Of a stretch of DNA of 64,000 nucleotides, positions 43,416 through 54,533 are shown piece by piece; position 1 is the stretch's first letter; each line of letters starts with the position of its first letter. Source of the DNA: Hemileia vastatrix (taxonomy: Eukaryota > Basidiomycota > Pucciniomycetes > Pucciniales > Zaghouaniaceae). Where the stretch lies: positions 9,225,501 through 9,289,500 of the forward strand of contig JASXTE010000019.1 of NCBI GenBank assembly GCA_030280995.1, read 5' to 3'. The position numbers and the translations under genes are program-made. The notes beneath the pieces were generated by a model. The model ran no database searches and was not told where the DNA came from. It worked only from the letters and a program-made list of their open reading frames with translations.

Positions 43416-44164
43416 AACTCTCTTTTTTTTCTTTTCTCTGTTTTTTTTTAAAATCTAAAACATGTTTATTTCTAAAAAATTCTTTTGCTTTCTTCTTTAT
43501 TCTTTCTCTTTTCAAAATGTTTCAATCTTCTTTTTAAATAAAATAAAATAAAATAAAATAAAAATAAAAATAAAATAAAGTAAAATAAAGTAAAAAAAAA
43601 AAATTTCTTCTCAATTTTCTATATACATTTTTTCTTTAAAATTTTATTTTCCTCGAAATATCAAAATTCTTCACGAACATTACACAACCATCTTTCTCGA
43701 ACTTCACTTTAACTTCTAAATCACCTTTTTAAATTCTTCAAAACAAATTACTTCTTTCTTCAAAATCCTCTTAGAAATTTTATTTTGTCTCTTCTTTTCT
43801 TTCTTTTCTTTTTTCAAATAACTAAAATCCCTCAAATCTTCAATTAACAAACTTAAATAACAATTTTTTTCCCTAAATTATCTCAATCAATTATTTCTTT
43901 CTTATTTCTTTCTTCTTACTTAATTCTTTTCTTTTTGAACTTTAAAACTAAAAACTCCTTCAATTAACTATTCTTTCTTTTTTTTCTTCATTTAAACTTC
44001 TTCTTTCAAAATCTTAAAACAAATTCTATTTAAATCTTTTTTTCTGTCTTTTCCTTCTTTCTCTCAAAATCTTATATAAAAAATAATAAAATAAAATAAA
44101 AAAAATAATAAAAATAAAATTATAAATAAAATAACAAAGTAAAAAAATTAAATACAAATTGTTT
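43416..44164. other. Gypsy C 3' untranslated region, low complexity
   Basis: This is T/C-rich with (AAAAT)n runs at 43530-43600 and 44070-44150. No coding signal is present. It separates pol from the antisense gene. Confidence 0.5.
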
Positions 44165-45163
44165 TTACATTCTTTTTCTTCTTTTCTCTTTTATCTTCTC
44201 CCAAACCAATCCCTTCATCTTCTCCAAAATTTCCCTTATCTCCTTTCTACATTTCTCAAAGTTCTCCCCCCCTCCTACCGGAATCAATTCCCCAAGTTCA
44301 AGTAACTCCTCGGCTACGTTGAAGGAAGCGGAATCTACAATGTTATCAATCTCGCCGCTCAATTCTTCAATATATCTTGCTCGTCGAACCTGACGAGGTT
44401 TCTTCAACCATACTTGATCGAGGGTTTCTTCGTTTTCCTCCCTCGAGGTAACAGTTGGTAATCTATCCTCCACTGCCACTTCCACCGCAATGGGCCCCAC
44501 AAGGGTCGCTTCCACATTTGAAGCTTCTGTCGTAGGGGCCTCGATGATGACGTCTGAATTCTAAAAACAGAATCATTAGTAATTAAATTTATAAATTATA
44601 AAAGGGTAAACTTACTTCAAAGATTGGGTCAGGCTCCAAAAATAATCTAGGAGTGACCTTCTCTGCCACCTCCCTTTCCTCTTCGTCATCTTCGGTGACC
44701 ACCCGTCGTTTCTTCGGGGTTTTCCTTGAGATGGGAATTTCTTCCTCCTCTTCGACCAATTTGTCAACTTCCTCCTCGACGAACCCCCTCTTGTTCTCAG
44801 CCCTAGCCACCCAGATGTTCACATCATCTTCAACTTCTTCCTCATTTTCCCCCACTGATTGATCGTCCCCAATGGACACATCCCAGATGTCCTCAACTAC
44901 TTCTTTCGTTTTAGGGATCACCCAATACTTTGTCTTAGTAAACCGACTTTCAATATCAGCATTCTTTGCTAAGGCATCACATGCCACTCTTCTCCATTGG
45001 CAAAACTTGCACTTCTGGCAAGGCCCTCCTGTCGTCATGCTCTCCATGCAGAAATACTCCATCGACTCGAAGCCATGAAAGTCTTCAAAATTTGCCGTGT
45101 GAAAACACCCCCATCCGCTTTAGGGTGTGGAGGCGTGGGAGTCGGTGTAGGGAAATTCGTCAT
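44165..45163 (-). pseudogene. Antisense spliced gene in the 3' region of gypsy C
   Basis: On the minus strand, codons from 45062 (MEYFCMESMTTGGPCQKCKF) to 44616 end at GAA/GTAAGT. A 55-bp intron with a TACTAAT branch motif ends TTTTTAG at 44561, and exon 2 (44560-44165) continues in frame to a stop: 280 residues. Upstream, an ATG at 45163 (MTNFPTPTPTPPHPKADGG) joins only through a 1-bp shift, so the start is probably damaged. The protein has a Cys cluster (CQKCKFCQWRRVAC), an acidic middle with a basic patch (KTPKKRR) and a charged helical tail. I do not recognise the family. The layout resembles antisense ORFs known from some plant LTR elements. Confidence 0.55.
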
Positions 45164-45268
45164 AATGAATTAAAGTAATAAAATAATAATTAAGTAAATA
45201 GGAAGAGAAATTAGTGTGGGAAATATTTTTTACGCTCAATAGAGTTCGCACTCTTATACCCGGGCATC

Positions 45269-46071
45269 TTTCACGCGCCACGTGACACTCGAGGCAAAAG
45301 TAGTTCATTAAATCAATACTAAAGGGTTAAAATCCATACTCAAAGTGCAGAAAGCAACTCTCCATAGCAACTGCGACTTTCCTTTGTGTACTCGCTATTC
45401 AATTGTGCTAGCCTAAAACTCTAAATCTAAATTAGTCAATCTCTCAATAGTGTGTCTTAGTCTTTTTTCCAATAAGCGACGCACAGTGAAATAGTTAATA
45501 TAATAGTACATTAAAAGGTTCATGAAATGTCTGTGGGTTATTAAGGGGTAGTGAGCATGGACGGAATGGTTAGTGAAGGATTAAGGGGGTTGACGGATGT
45601 TAGTGAGGAGGGTCCAAGTGTAACAGATATATTTTAAATGGTTTGTGGTGTGCGGAATGGTGGATGAGTATGAGGTCAATGCGAGGAGGAGTAAAGGATA
45701 TAAAAGGGGCTGCGTTTTTGGTTCGGCATTCTTTAGAATTAAATTGTAAAACGTATTTATAGTTAATAGTGATAAAACTCTAAGTGAAAATCATTATTAT
45801 TGTATCTTTCTTTATTTTCTCAATAATCATATCTAAATCCTAAATCTTTGATTGTTGAGTTTCCAACCCTTCGTGAGATCTTAAGAATTTTAATATTACC
45901 GTTCAATTATATTAGAATCCTTCTTGACATAACTCAAAGCAGTAGTTCTTCCTTCGAGTCATCTTCGAATCACTTCCTCGAACTATCCCTCTGTGCTTCG
46001 AAGAAGTATCTGAACCATTTATCTCACTTTCAGGAACATCCTCGACCTTGTGCGTAGGTTGTCCGGTGATA
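45269..46071 (+). repeat. Gypsy C 3' LTR
   Basis: It is 803 bp, begins TTTCACGCGCCACGTGACA (the first G of TGTC mutated) and ends CCGGTGATA, with TATAAAAG at 45699-45706. It is followed by ATGGT and the rest of the transposase codons. Confidence 0.95.
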
Positions 46072-46135
46072 ATGGTACTGCTATTCCTTTGAGCCAGAAA
46101 CCTGCTCAAGGTGGAAACAATTACTTTCACATTCT
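46072..46135 (+). pseudogene. Transposase codons after the gypsy C insertion
   Basis: The sequence reads TAIPLSQKPAQGGNNYF, the direct continuation of the transposase interrupted at 37701. Immediately after, the sequence switches to the dioxygenase 3' flank, marking an internal deletion junction in Harbinger C. Confidence 0.8.
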
Positions 46136-46189
46136 TGTCAAAAATTTTCACTCAAATATTTAAAAGTCAAAAAAATTCTATATCTGTTT

Positions 46190-46345
46190 TAAAAAATTGG
46201 CAATACTCTCCCCTGCATTTTATTGAAGCAAGGGGTGGATATCACCAAAATTTTTCTAAGTCTTCAATTTCACATGTCAGATTTGAAAATTTGGCAATAC
46301 CCCCCCCCCTGCATTTTATTGAAGTAAGTGGTGGAAGTCATCTAA
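46190..46345. repeat. Two units of the Harbinger ~92-bp repeat
   Basis: Cores at about 46207 and 46302 read CCCCTGCATTTTATTGAAG with AAGGGGTGGATATCACC, spaced about 95 bp. They match the six-unit array at 11281-11800 and lie downstream of the dioxygenase stop. Confidence 0.8.
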
Positions 46346-46633
46346 ATTTAATATAATTACGAAAATTATTAAATAAATATCTAATATATATCACTTTCCC
46401 TAGTTTAAAGTAATGACAATCCCTCAAGCCAAAATGCAGACCAAGTCTAGAAACAAAAGTTTGGGACTTTCCACAGGTATAGGCTAGAGGAACCCCATGA
46501 AACAAATAAATGTTATCATGATTACCATTTATACAACACAAGGTTGTGGGCCCATTACTTTAGTTGAGGAAATTGATACATAAAAAATATTTATTAAAAA
46601 TTTACAAAAAAATATAAAATTTTCGATGACAAC

Positions 46634-47275
46634 TCAAATCCCCATACTTTTTGGATCTAAATAAAGTTTTTTAAATCGATTAACTTTACCTTCTTTCATT
46701 ACCTTATTGATTCTTTGAATCAACTTATGACTGATTTGAAATGAGCAACCAAAATGTGTTAAATCTTGACAGGATTCCAAACCAGGAGGAGCTTTGGTTG
46801 TTTGATGATTATCCTTAGAAGAATTCCAAATAGTTTCGATGATACCATTTCCCAAACCAAAATCAATGATGCACCGGTGGTCTGGAAAATATAAACCATG
46901 TAATTTGATTTTAGCTGGAGATGGTATTGGTTGGCCAGTAATTGGTTTGATATATGAGAATATACCAAAAGTAAGAAAATTGGTGTCCTTGGTATCAGTG
47001 TGAATTTTATTGTGAAATCCAGAATGAGTGATAATAACATTAGAAAATAAAAGATATTTGTGGCTGATATCTTCCCATTTGGAGTCACACCAATTCGGTA
47101 TTCCAACTTTGGTTGCAAGTTCATGATTTTTTTCAAATGCTTTATTACAGTGCTTTTTGAGTCAAAGAGCAAGAAAAGAGTTAAAAGAAGGTAGAGTGTC
47201 CCATAAGCAAAAATCTTCATCTTTTTGAGCTTTAGTGATATTCTTGAGCAACAAATATACACCTATATAATTGAA
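46634..47275 (-). pseudogene. Tet-like 2OG-Fe(II) dioxygenase of Harbinger C, 3' exon
   Basis: Minus strand, from an acceptor ending TTATATAG: GVYLLLKNITKAQKDEDF, LWDTLPSFNSFLAL, GIPNWCDSKWEDISHKYLLF, VIITHSGFHNKIHTDTKD, LTFGIFSYIKPITGQPIPSP, LHGLYFPDHRCIIDFG, IWNSSKDNHQTTKAPPG, THFGCSFQISHKLIQRINK, ending LDPKSMGI. The HxD (KIHTD) and distal His (NHQTTKAP) are kept. A TGA replaces the codon after LAL that is TGC in copy A. The first exon (WRPGF block) is absent upstream, where a two-unit repeat sits instead. It is inactive, but the core is well conserved. Confidence 0.75.
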
Positions 47276-47369
47276 ATGCCTAGATAATAATCATATAAGA
47301 GTTTCAGAATCCTTATCCTCTAAATATGCAATATAAAAATGTGAAGTAAGACAAGTGAAATTTGGAAAA

Positions 47370-47700
47370 AAGGCTCAACTTCAAAGGTCAAAATCTCAGC
47401 AACCACTGAACCTAATTCAAACCTGTTTGAGGGAAATGAAAGATATGCTTTAGTAGAATCTTCAGTGAAAGGTCATTTGATTCAAATAAACCTAACCCTA
47501 ATTTGTTACATAAAAAAATGAAATAAAAACTTAAATTGGGAAAAAAAAGGCTCAACTTTAACAGTCAATATCTCAGCAACCAATGAATCAAATTCAAATC
47601 TGTTTGTCGAAATGAAAGGTAGCCTTCAGGAGATTTTTCAGTGAAAAAAATATTAGATTTGAAAAAACCTAACCCTAATTCCAGGTCTGATTTTCAAAAT
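47370..47700. repeat. Two-unit ~180-bp tandem repeat
   Basis: Units around 47385 and 47563 share AATCTCAGCAACC-like and ATTCAAAxCTGTTTG cores and a following GTTAGGTTTATTTG-type block on the minus strand. They occupy the place where the dioxygenase first exon should be. Confidence 0.7.
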
Positions 47701-48912
47701 TTTACAAAAACTTGAAAAGTGGTAATGAAGATGAGATCAAAAGGAGTTTTATAAGTTCACTGTTATCCAGATAAGAGTCATACATATATTTAAGTATGAA
47801 CTTTTCATAAAAGTAATGAGATATCATGTAGGCATGAAAAAAAGGAGATGAAACTTACCTTGATTGAAAAGTAGGAAAAATAGAGTGAGAAAGATTGATG
47901 TTGGAATTGTGGGGAAATTGAATATGGAGTAAGTGAAAAACATAAAGAATGTGCAATGTATGTGTTTCAATGAAATGGAGCCAAAAAAAAGTGAAATAAG
48001 GGAAAGGGGGGATAATGACCATGCCAAGGAGGGATGAAGAGTAGGTTGATGGAGCTAAAAAAGAAAGTAAAGAGGGAGAGAAAAAAAAGGTTAATTATAC
48101 CATTGAAATTCAAAATAACCACTTACAAAAAAAATTTAGATAAAAAAATAAAATAAACAGAAAAAAACAAAAAAATTATAATTAGTAATCAAAAAATCAA
48201 AAAAAAAGAATAAAGTGACTTACCTGGAGAGATGAGATGACAAAATGAATGAAACCAAATTTTTTGAGGGATGTTGGAGGAGAATAGGAAAAGGATATGA
48301 GGGATGAATAAAAAAAAAATCACTGAAAAAATATGCAATTTCAGAAAATATGTGATTTCATGTTGAGCTGGTGAAAGAAAACCAATGAGCCATCCAAAAA
48401 AAAAAATTTCACCGTAAATTCCAAAAAAAAATGAATATGCAACAAACCAAAATACCAACCCAAGTGAATGAAGTACACAAAAAAGAAATTTGGAGAGTAC
48501 AAAATGGTATGGGAAAGAAAGGGATAATGTGGCCAACATGTGGTTTTGAAAAAAAAATCACAAAAAAAGTGCTGATTTGAGGTCAGAACTGACACCCATA
48601 GAAAAAAGATTAAGAAGTAGAAGAAATAAGTAAAAAAGAATGTAAACATGCTGGTCAAAATATTGAAAATGTCAGGAAGGGGTGTGTGCCGAGGATTGAT
48701 GGGTAGGTAGTGAGGAAGGTCAGTGTGTCACATGTGACAGGGATGGGGTAAGAAAGGAAGGGATGTTTTGTGGCCAAAATGTGGTTGTGAAAAAAAACGG
48801 GAAAAAAGTGCTGATTTGAGGTCATAACTGAGACCCTTTTTTGAAATAAGTGGCTTTTTTGCAAAATTTAAGTGCTGATTTGGTTTGAAATCCGCACTTA
48901 AGTTAAGTGCGT
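47701..48912. other. Harbinger C terminal region
   Basis: The part at 48340-48490 matches sequence upstream of the dioxygenase in A and B. The part at 48500-48840 contains two copies, about 240 bp apart, of a block with GTGCTGATTTGAGGTCA followed by a TIR-like ACTGACACCC (48583) or ACTGAGACCC (48826). This looks like a duplicated subterminal region. No SANT/Myb coding is found. Confidence 0.6.
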
Positions 48913-48938
48913 ATTTGCCAGAACTGACACCCCCTAAT

Positions 48939-50616
48939 ATGAATATTACTTAGGAAAAGCCAAAGACTTGTAGAAAAATAATGCTCAAATTTTCTTCACA
49001 TTTTTAATTTATTTTATCTTTTAGAAGTGACAAATGGACTGGTTAAGCAAAACATACTCTGGATTCAGTATTTTTGGGACATACAAATTAATATACTTGT
49101 TTTTTAAATATCCAGAAACCTACTGATATGTAAATTTAAACAAATTACTATTGTGTATAGGCCCCATTTTACACCTTAGCACAAATTTTTGCTTAAAAAA
49201 ATTGAAGTCTTTTCTAAAAACACATAGAGAAGAATCAAAAGTTTAATCAAATTTCTTGTTAACCAGTCTACACAACATTTGATGTGTCAAAAAATTATTT
49301 GACTAATACTTTTTCTAGAAATAAATATTGCTAGAAATATAAAAATATAGGGTTAAAAATTTCACACCACATGTCTAGGAAATTTTTTTATACATGGTAA
49401 TGTTTCTTTAAAAATGGGTTTTAAAATTTACTTGATATCAGCATTCTTAAAAGTTTTTGATTTTAAATCACATATAAGTATATCAATCATCAGGAATTAT
49501 TGTGAATGTGCAGATTTTGTATTTATTATTTATTATACTAGTTTCCCAAAAATTCTACTTCTAACTGAAAAGACTTGATAATGCCAACATATTAATCACC
49601 AAAAATAGGTTTGATTTTTCCCCACTACAAACTCATGAAAGGAATATTACCAGCACCATATATATATTTTTTGGCATAATTAACTATATGCCATGGTTCA
49701 CTAACTTGAAAATATATCACACAATAAAATCTAAATACAGATAAAACTCAAAACATATCATTTACCAGTGTTCAGCCATTGGTTAACTGATCATCACATT
49801 ACTAAAAAATTTGAAAAGTGTTTTCATTGAGAATGAAATCCACAAGCCAAAATTTACTTTAGAGTACCACTCAAAAATATTATTTATCATCAATATTATT
49901 TAATGAGTTAGTGACTGGAAAATTTGTGAATGACAATTTTCAGTCATAAGGCAATACAACAATTAATCCAACATTCCCTTATAATAAAGGTGATTTACTA
50001 CCATCATTACATTTTTTCTGAACTAGAATTAAATTTATGCAGGTATTTTTTTAATTCAATGGTCATGAAGTAGAGCCAACATTAAATTTTACCATAATCA
50101 AATCTTCATATACAAAAATATTCAATAATTTTAAAGAGTAACATTAAAATTGAGAATCAACTCTGGCACAACTAGATCACATAACAGAAAACCAAAAGTC
50201 ATTTTCAATAATGAAAATTATTCTATAAAATTAAGGAATAATGCTAAATTATGGGCACCCTTAATAATTCTGCAATTATAATACTCTCTGTTCAAACATG
50301 AGTGAAAAAGTTTTTGTTGTTGATAATTGACCACTGCTTCCATCACCCATACTCCTAGTCAAGTTTGAAAATCTATCAGAGAAATTAAAAGTTTAGAATG
50401 ACACTGTTAGCTATGCAATATGAATTTTCATATTGAATTTCAACTTTTTTGCATCCCATTTGGAAATCCCATTTTGAATTTAACCCCTGAAACTAGATTT
50501 GAATACAACAAATAAATATTCAACTGAATTCTGTGCATTAAATTTGAGGCACTTGGAAATGATAAAATATAGATATCTCTCAAAAATTTTGCTCCTCATA
50601 AGCTTTTAGCTGATAA
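48939..50616. other. AT-rich DNA with no recognised feature
   Basis: I read both strands and found no coding blocks, LTR ends or repeats I could support over this 1.7 kb. It may be very old decayed element DNA. Confidence 0.4.
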
Positions 50617-51401
50617 TGGTCACTGGACTGCCTACGCACAAGGTTGAGAATGTTCCTGAGTAAGTGAGATTGGAAAAGATGATTGAAGACTATTTCAAAT
50701 TACAGAGGAATACTTCAAGGGAGTAGTTTGAAGATAAGTCAAAGATAATTTAATACTACTTAGAGATAATTTTGAGGTGAATAATAATTTAATTTACAGT
50801 AACACTTAATATCCAGGTTCATCTCATGAAGGGTTAGAGCTTAATAATCAAAAGGTATTTAGGAGTTTTAAGAGTTTGAAAGGGAATTGATTATTAAGAA
50901 AAGGTAAGAGACAATAATAGCTTTATATAAATTTAGCTACTATCACAAAGATATTATAATTTAATTCTAAGGAACTTCAAGCCAAATCCACCCAAATATA
51001 TAGACAACTTCATCTTGCATTGTCCCCTTTAATAAACTTCTCTTAATTAATCACTTACCATCTAATATAAGCCATAGATCCTTTTAACCTTACTCCTATT
51101 ACTACTAACAGACCTTTAATTACCCTAAGACACACAATAACCCACATTTTATAGTATATCACCAACCATAGCACTATTAACTCTCCCATTCACTTATGAT
51201 TGAAAAGTATAAGTATTTGATTGACTAATTTAAATTTAAGATTTAGATAGCACAGTTTCTAGCACAGTCAAATTGAGACACACAAAGGGAAAAAGCAGTT
51301 GCTATGTAGATGTTTATTTCTGTGCTTCAAGTATGTATTTATGTTCTGATTTATGTATTAAAAGATTGACTTTTGCTTTAAGTGTCATATGTTGCACGAT
51401 A
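50617..51401 (-). mobile_element. Decayed solo LTR of the gypsy C family
   Basis: The reverse complement follows the 803-bp LTR through CCTACGCACAAGG, AATGTTCCTG, CATGAAGGGTT-like and GTTGCTATG blocks to a TGCACGATA end (TGCGTGACA in the intact LTR). It is about 785 bp and heavily mutated. No clear target duplication survives. Confidence 0.75.
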
Positions 51402-51689
51402 AAAAAAATAAGATGGAGAATAATTAAGTAAAATACTAAGGATATTCATATTTTACATTAAGTCAACCATATGTCAAGTTACATAGATAATGCTGATAGA
51501 TGAAATTTATTTTTTAACTTAATGAAGAATTTCTCACCAAAGATATGGGTTTTTAATATAGTTCATGTCATATTTTCTAATTGTATGACAAAAGCTAAAG
51601 CTGCTGTATAAAAGCTGAAAATTATCATTTCTCTTATCCCTTTTCAAAATTTAAGGTCACATAATTCATTTTTTACTTTTTTTAATATT

Positions 51690-52010
51690 GGGTTAAATTT
51701 TAGATTGCATATGCATGATGATTTAAATTTGCATATGCAATATGCAATACAAAAGATGCAAGATGCAAGGTGCCAGATGAAATATTCAATATTCAATATT
51801 CAATATGCAATACTTAACTTTCAAAATGCAATATGCATTTTGAAATATCTAATATTAAGAATGCAATATTCAGTATGAAGTATGTAATATTCATTATGTA
51901 TTTTACATTATGCTACATAGATTGCACAAGATGTAATATGTACTATGTACTATGTAATATGTAATATGCAATATGCAATATTCAATATTCATGCCTAATA
52001 GATACTGAAT
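51690..52010. repeat. Short-period ATGCAATAT/ATTCAATATT repeat
   Basis: The stretch is built from variants of a 7-10-bp unit: ATATGCAATATGCAATA, ATTCAATATTCAATATTC, TACTATGTACTATGTAATA. Units interchange rather than form one clean microsatellite. There is no coding potential. Confidence 0.8.
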
Positions 52011-54237
52011 ATGTATGAATTTTAAGTATTGACTATGAATGAAGAATGCATATTGAGTACACATACATAATGCTTATTTTAGACTGATCTGGGCTCAATG
52101 TGTGCTCAATGAGGGATCAAATTAGGGTTTTTTTGGATCAACTTGTGCTCAATGTAGGACACACTGGGCTTTAATCAAGGGAAAATCTCAGACCAAATGT
52201 GATGATAATTTTTTCTCAATGTAGTATTAATGGTTAGTCTAATATATGGCCTAAAATTGGCTCAACATTGAGCTCAAAGAGGGAGAACTTCTAGCAGTTC
52301 ACCCCCAAATTTCCTGTGGTGATTGTTAGAAAATTATTTTGAGATGTTTTAAAAACATAAAGTAACAATAGAAACAAGTGAATGATCTAATTATCAAATC
52401 TTAAAAATATGATGAACATGTTAGAAATTCCTCTCATTGAATACAATATGTGCTTAATTTAGGTGTGGTTGAGAAGATTTTGGATGATTGCAGGAGAATT
52501 TTTTTCTCTCTTAATTTGATTTTTCAGAACCTAATTTCAAACTTATTTCATTGGGTGTATCAATAAAGATCAAATCAAATACTTTGCAAGAATAATTTTT
52601 AGTACAGTCTGAAAAAAATTGTATTACCCAGAATCACTACACAGGTTCTCATTTTTTTATTTAATCATAGGGAAGCAGGAATATAACAGAAAACTTTGTT
52701 TTAGATATTCTAACAAGTCTTTTTCCCAATAATTTTTACTGTTGATTTTCTCAAAATGATAATAAAAATTTGAAAACATATAATTTGGAATATGTAAGAA
52801 AGATGCAGTCAAGAAGATCTGAATCAAATTTATGACTCTCTATCTCAGTTAATTTCTTGAATGAAGTTATAAGTGTAAGTATCTTTAATATTATACCTTA
52901 TTTATCATAATAGTAGCCTTAAAATCAATATTAATTAACAAAAGTACCCTCCTAATTTTTAAAAAATGTGTAATGTTTATTACTTATGATATAAAAAATA
53001 AAACAGCAATTTTTTTTTGATAATTAAATATAGGATCAGGTAGTTTAAATTATTTAAGTTAGTAGAATGGTTTATTATGTAAATACAGATCAGGTGATCC
53101 TTTTTATTCCCACTCAAAGAGTTTTTTTACTCATTTAAACTTTAATATTTATATTTTTCTCTCACTACAAGAAATCTACTTAAATTACTAAAAATTTTGT
53201 ATGTGTAACCTCTTTCTGTAGGCATGTGAAAAACTTAAGTAAATCAAAATATTTCATCAACACAAGAAAAATATCTTGAGTGATTATATTTAGCTGAAAT
53301 ATATAAAAATCTTATAAATTTTACTCCCTTACTCATAAAGACTGACTGGCACTCTATCTACTCATTTTTCAAGTGATACAGTCTGTAAAAGTATTTACAG
53401 TCTTAGTTGACACAAATGGGTAACAGAAAAGAAGCCATATCTTAATGCAGTTCTCAGAAGGGTGTGATTCTGGGTATCCAAAATAATAAAATACTTTTTT
53501 GTAAATCTGAAACTATAATTAGGATATGGTGAAATCACATATTGGATTTTGGAGTAGGATACTAATTCAAGATCCTATGTGGAGTAGGATTTTGAGACTG
53601 CTGTCAGATTCTTACCTCAACACAAACCTGAATTTCCATTTTCATTGTGTGAATTTTTCGCTCAGTTCTATAGCTTACATATTTTGAAAATACCTTGTTT
53701 GATCTCTGGAAAAATATTTTTTGGAAACCAAGTGTGGGATCTTAAAAAATTTCCTCACTTCAATACCCACTAATTTGCTCAATATCAAATATCTTGGATC
53801 CCTAGAAATTTGAAGACAAAAATTTGGTTTGATGAATTTTCTTTGAAAGAAAAAGGGATTTACAACCACATTAGTGTGGGGTAAAAATGATGAATATATC
53901 TTGTTTATTTCCCTCAACCCATATTCAAGAGTGGGAAAGTTCTAAAATAGGGTTCTTTTTTTTGGAAAAAATAAGCTACCTCTTATATTTATTTCTCAAA
54001 AAAAAGAAAAATATCCAATTTTATTAAAAATGTTTAAAAAACCCCCCTAATTTCATTTATCAACAAAAATGACCCCCAAAGCAGCTTGACTATTATATAG
54101 GATAATGCAACCATCCACTAAGTTGTTATTATACATGTATCTTGATTAGAAAAAGACATCAAGAAACTAGAGTGGAAACCTCAATGTGCAGATCATAAAC
54201 CTATTGAAAGTATTGGAAAAAGCCTCAAGTGTGATAT
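52011..54237. other. AT-rich DNA, no gene recognised
   Basis: Near 52090-52160 the phrase TGTGCTCAATG recurs. Near 52266-52310 a motif like that at 27907-27960 occurs. An 80-codon minus-strand ORF (53675-53917) has no domain I know. Otherwise nothing can be placed. Confidence 0.4.
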
Positions 54238-54533
54238 TGTTAGCATTTGGTTGAGAGGTGAGAAGTAGGAGCACTATGGCCACTACAAATTGTAAGAGGC
54301 AGAAGAGGGGATATTTCATAAGGGATTTTTATGGGGAAAGTGCTGTGAATTGCTCCTCATAAGACAAATTACTTAGTAATCCAGCTACTTCTTAGTCTCC
54401 CATAATTTTAACCCTTGCTTTTGGAAGCCCCAAAATATTCAGTCTAGTTAGTAATACTTCTGTATAAGATTAGTCAGTCATGTCATATGCTAGTGTTAGC
54501 ACTAGTAGTAGTCTTCCCTCCTAGGTCTTAACA
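54238..54533 (+). repeat. Family B LTR, left copy of B1
   Basis: About 296 bp, with the shared blocks GTTGAGAGGTGAGA, GGAGCACTATGG, TTAGTAATCCAG, TTCTTAGTCTCC and AATATTCAGTCTAGTTAGT in the same order as at 61025-61318. Confidence 0.85.

Larger units (their letters stand above)
37702..46071 (+). mobile_element. Full-length Ty3/gypsy chromovirus (gypsy C), 8.37 kb
   Basis: Two 803-bp LTRs and a perfect 5-bp duplication ATGGT (37697-37701, 46072-46076) define it. I count about 17 differences between the LTRs, roughly 98 percent identity, so it is older than gypsy A. The insertion falls inside the codons of the first catalytic Asp motif (VDG/TAIP) of the Harbinger C transposase. The coding region has several stops. 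The 1.8 kb after pol holds an antisense spliced gene. Confidence 0.95.
36815..48935 (+). mobile_element. Harbinger C with nested gypsy element
   Basis: TIRs of 23 bp with one mismatch start AGGGGGTGTCAGTT (36815-36837; inverted at 48913-48935), flanked by AAT (36812-36814, 48936-48938). It holds the 5' half of a transposase (+), a dioxygenase (-) and no SANT/Myb gene. Without the gypsy element (37702-46071) it would be about 3.75 kb. Relative to B, the dioxygenase block is inverted with respect to the transposase, so this copy is rearranged. Confidence 0.85.

Noticed and set aside
44653..45178. Plus-strand ORFs opposite the antisense gene in gypsy C
   Set aside because: They are Ser-rich shadows of the Glu/Asp-rich minus-strand gene, which has better support from its intron signals.
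53675..53917. 80-codon minus-strand ORF
   Set aside because: No family resemblance and an isolated position in AT-rich DNA.
48939..54237. A hidden host gene in the longest featureless stretch
   Set aside because: No frame on either strand shows sustained coding or a recognisable domain, and the only placed items are a solo LTR and repeats.
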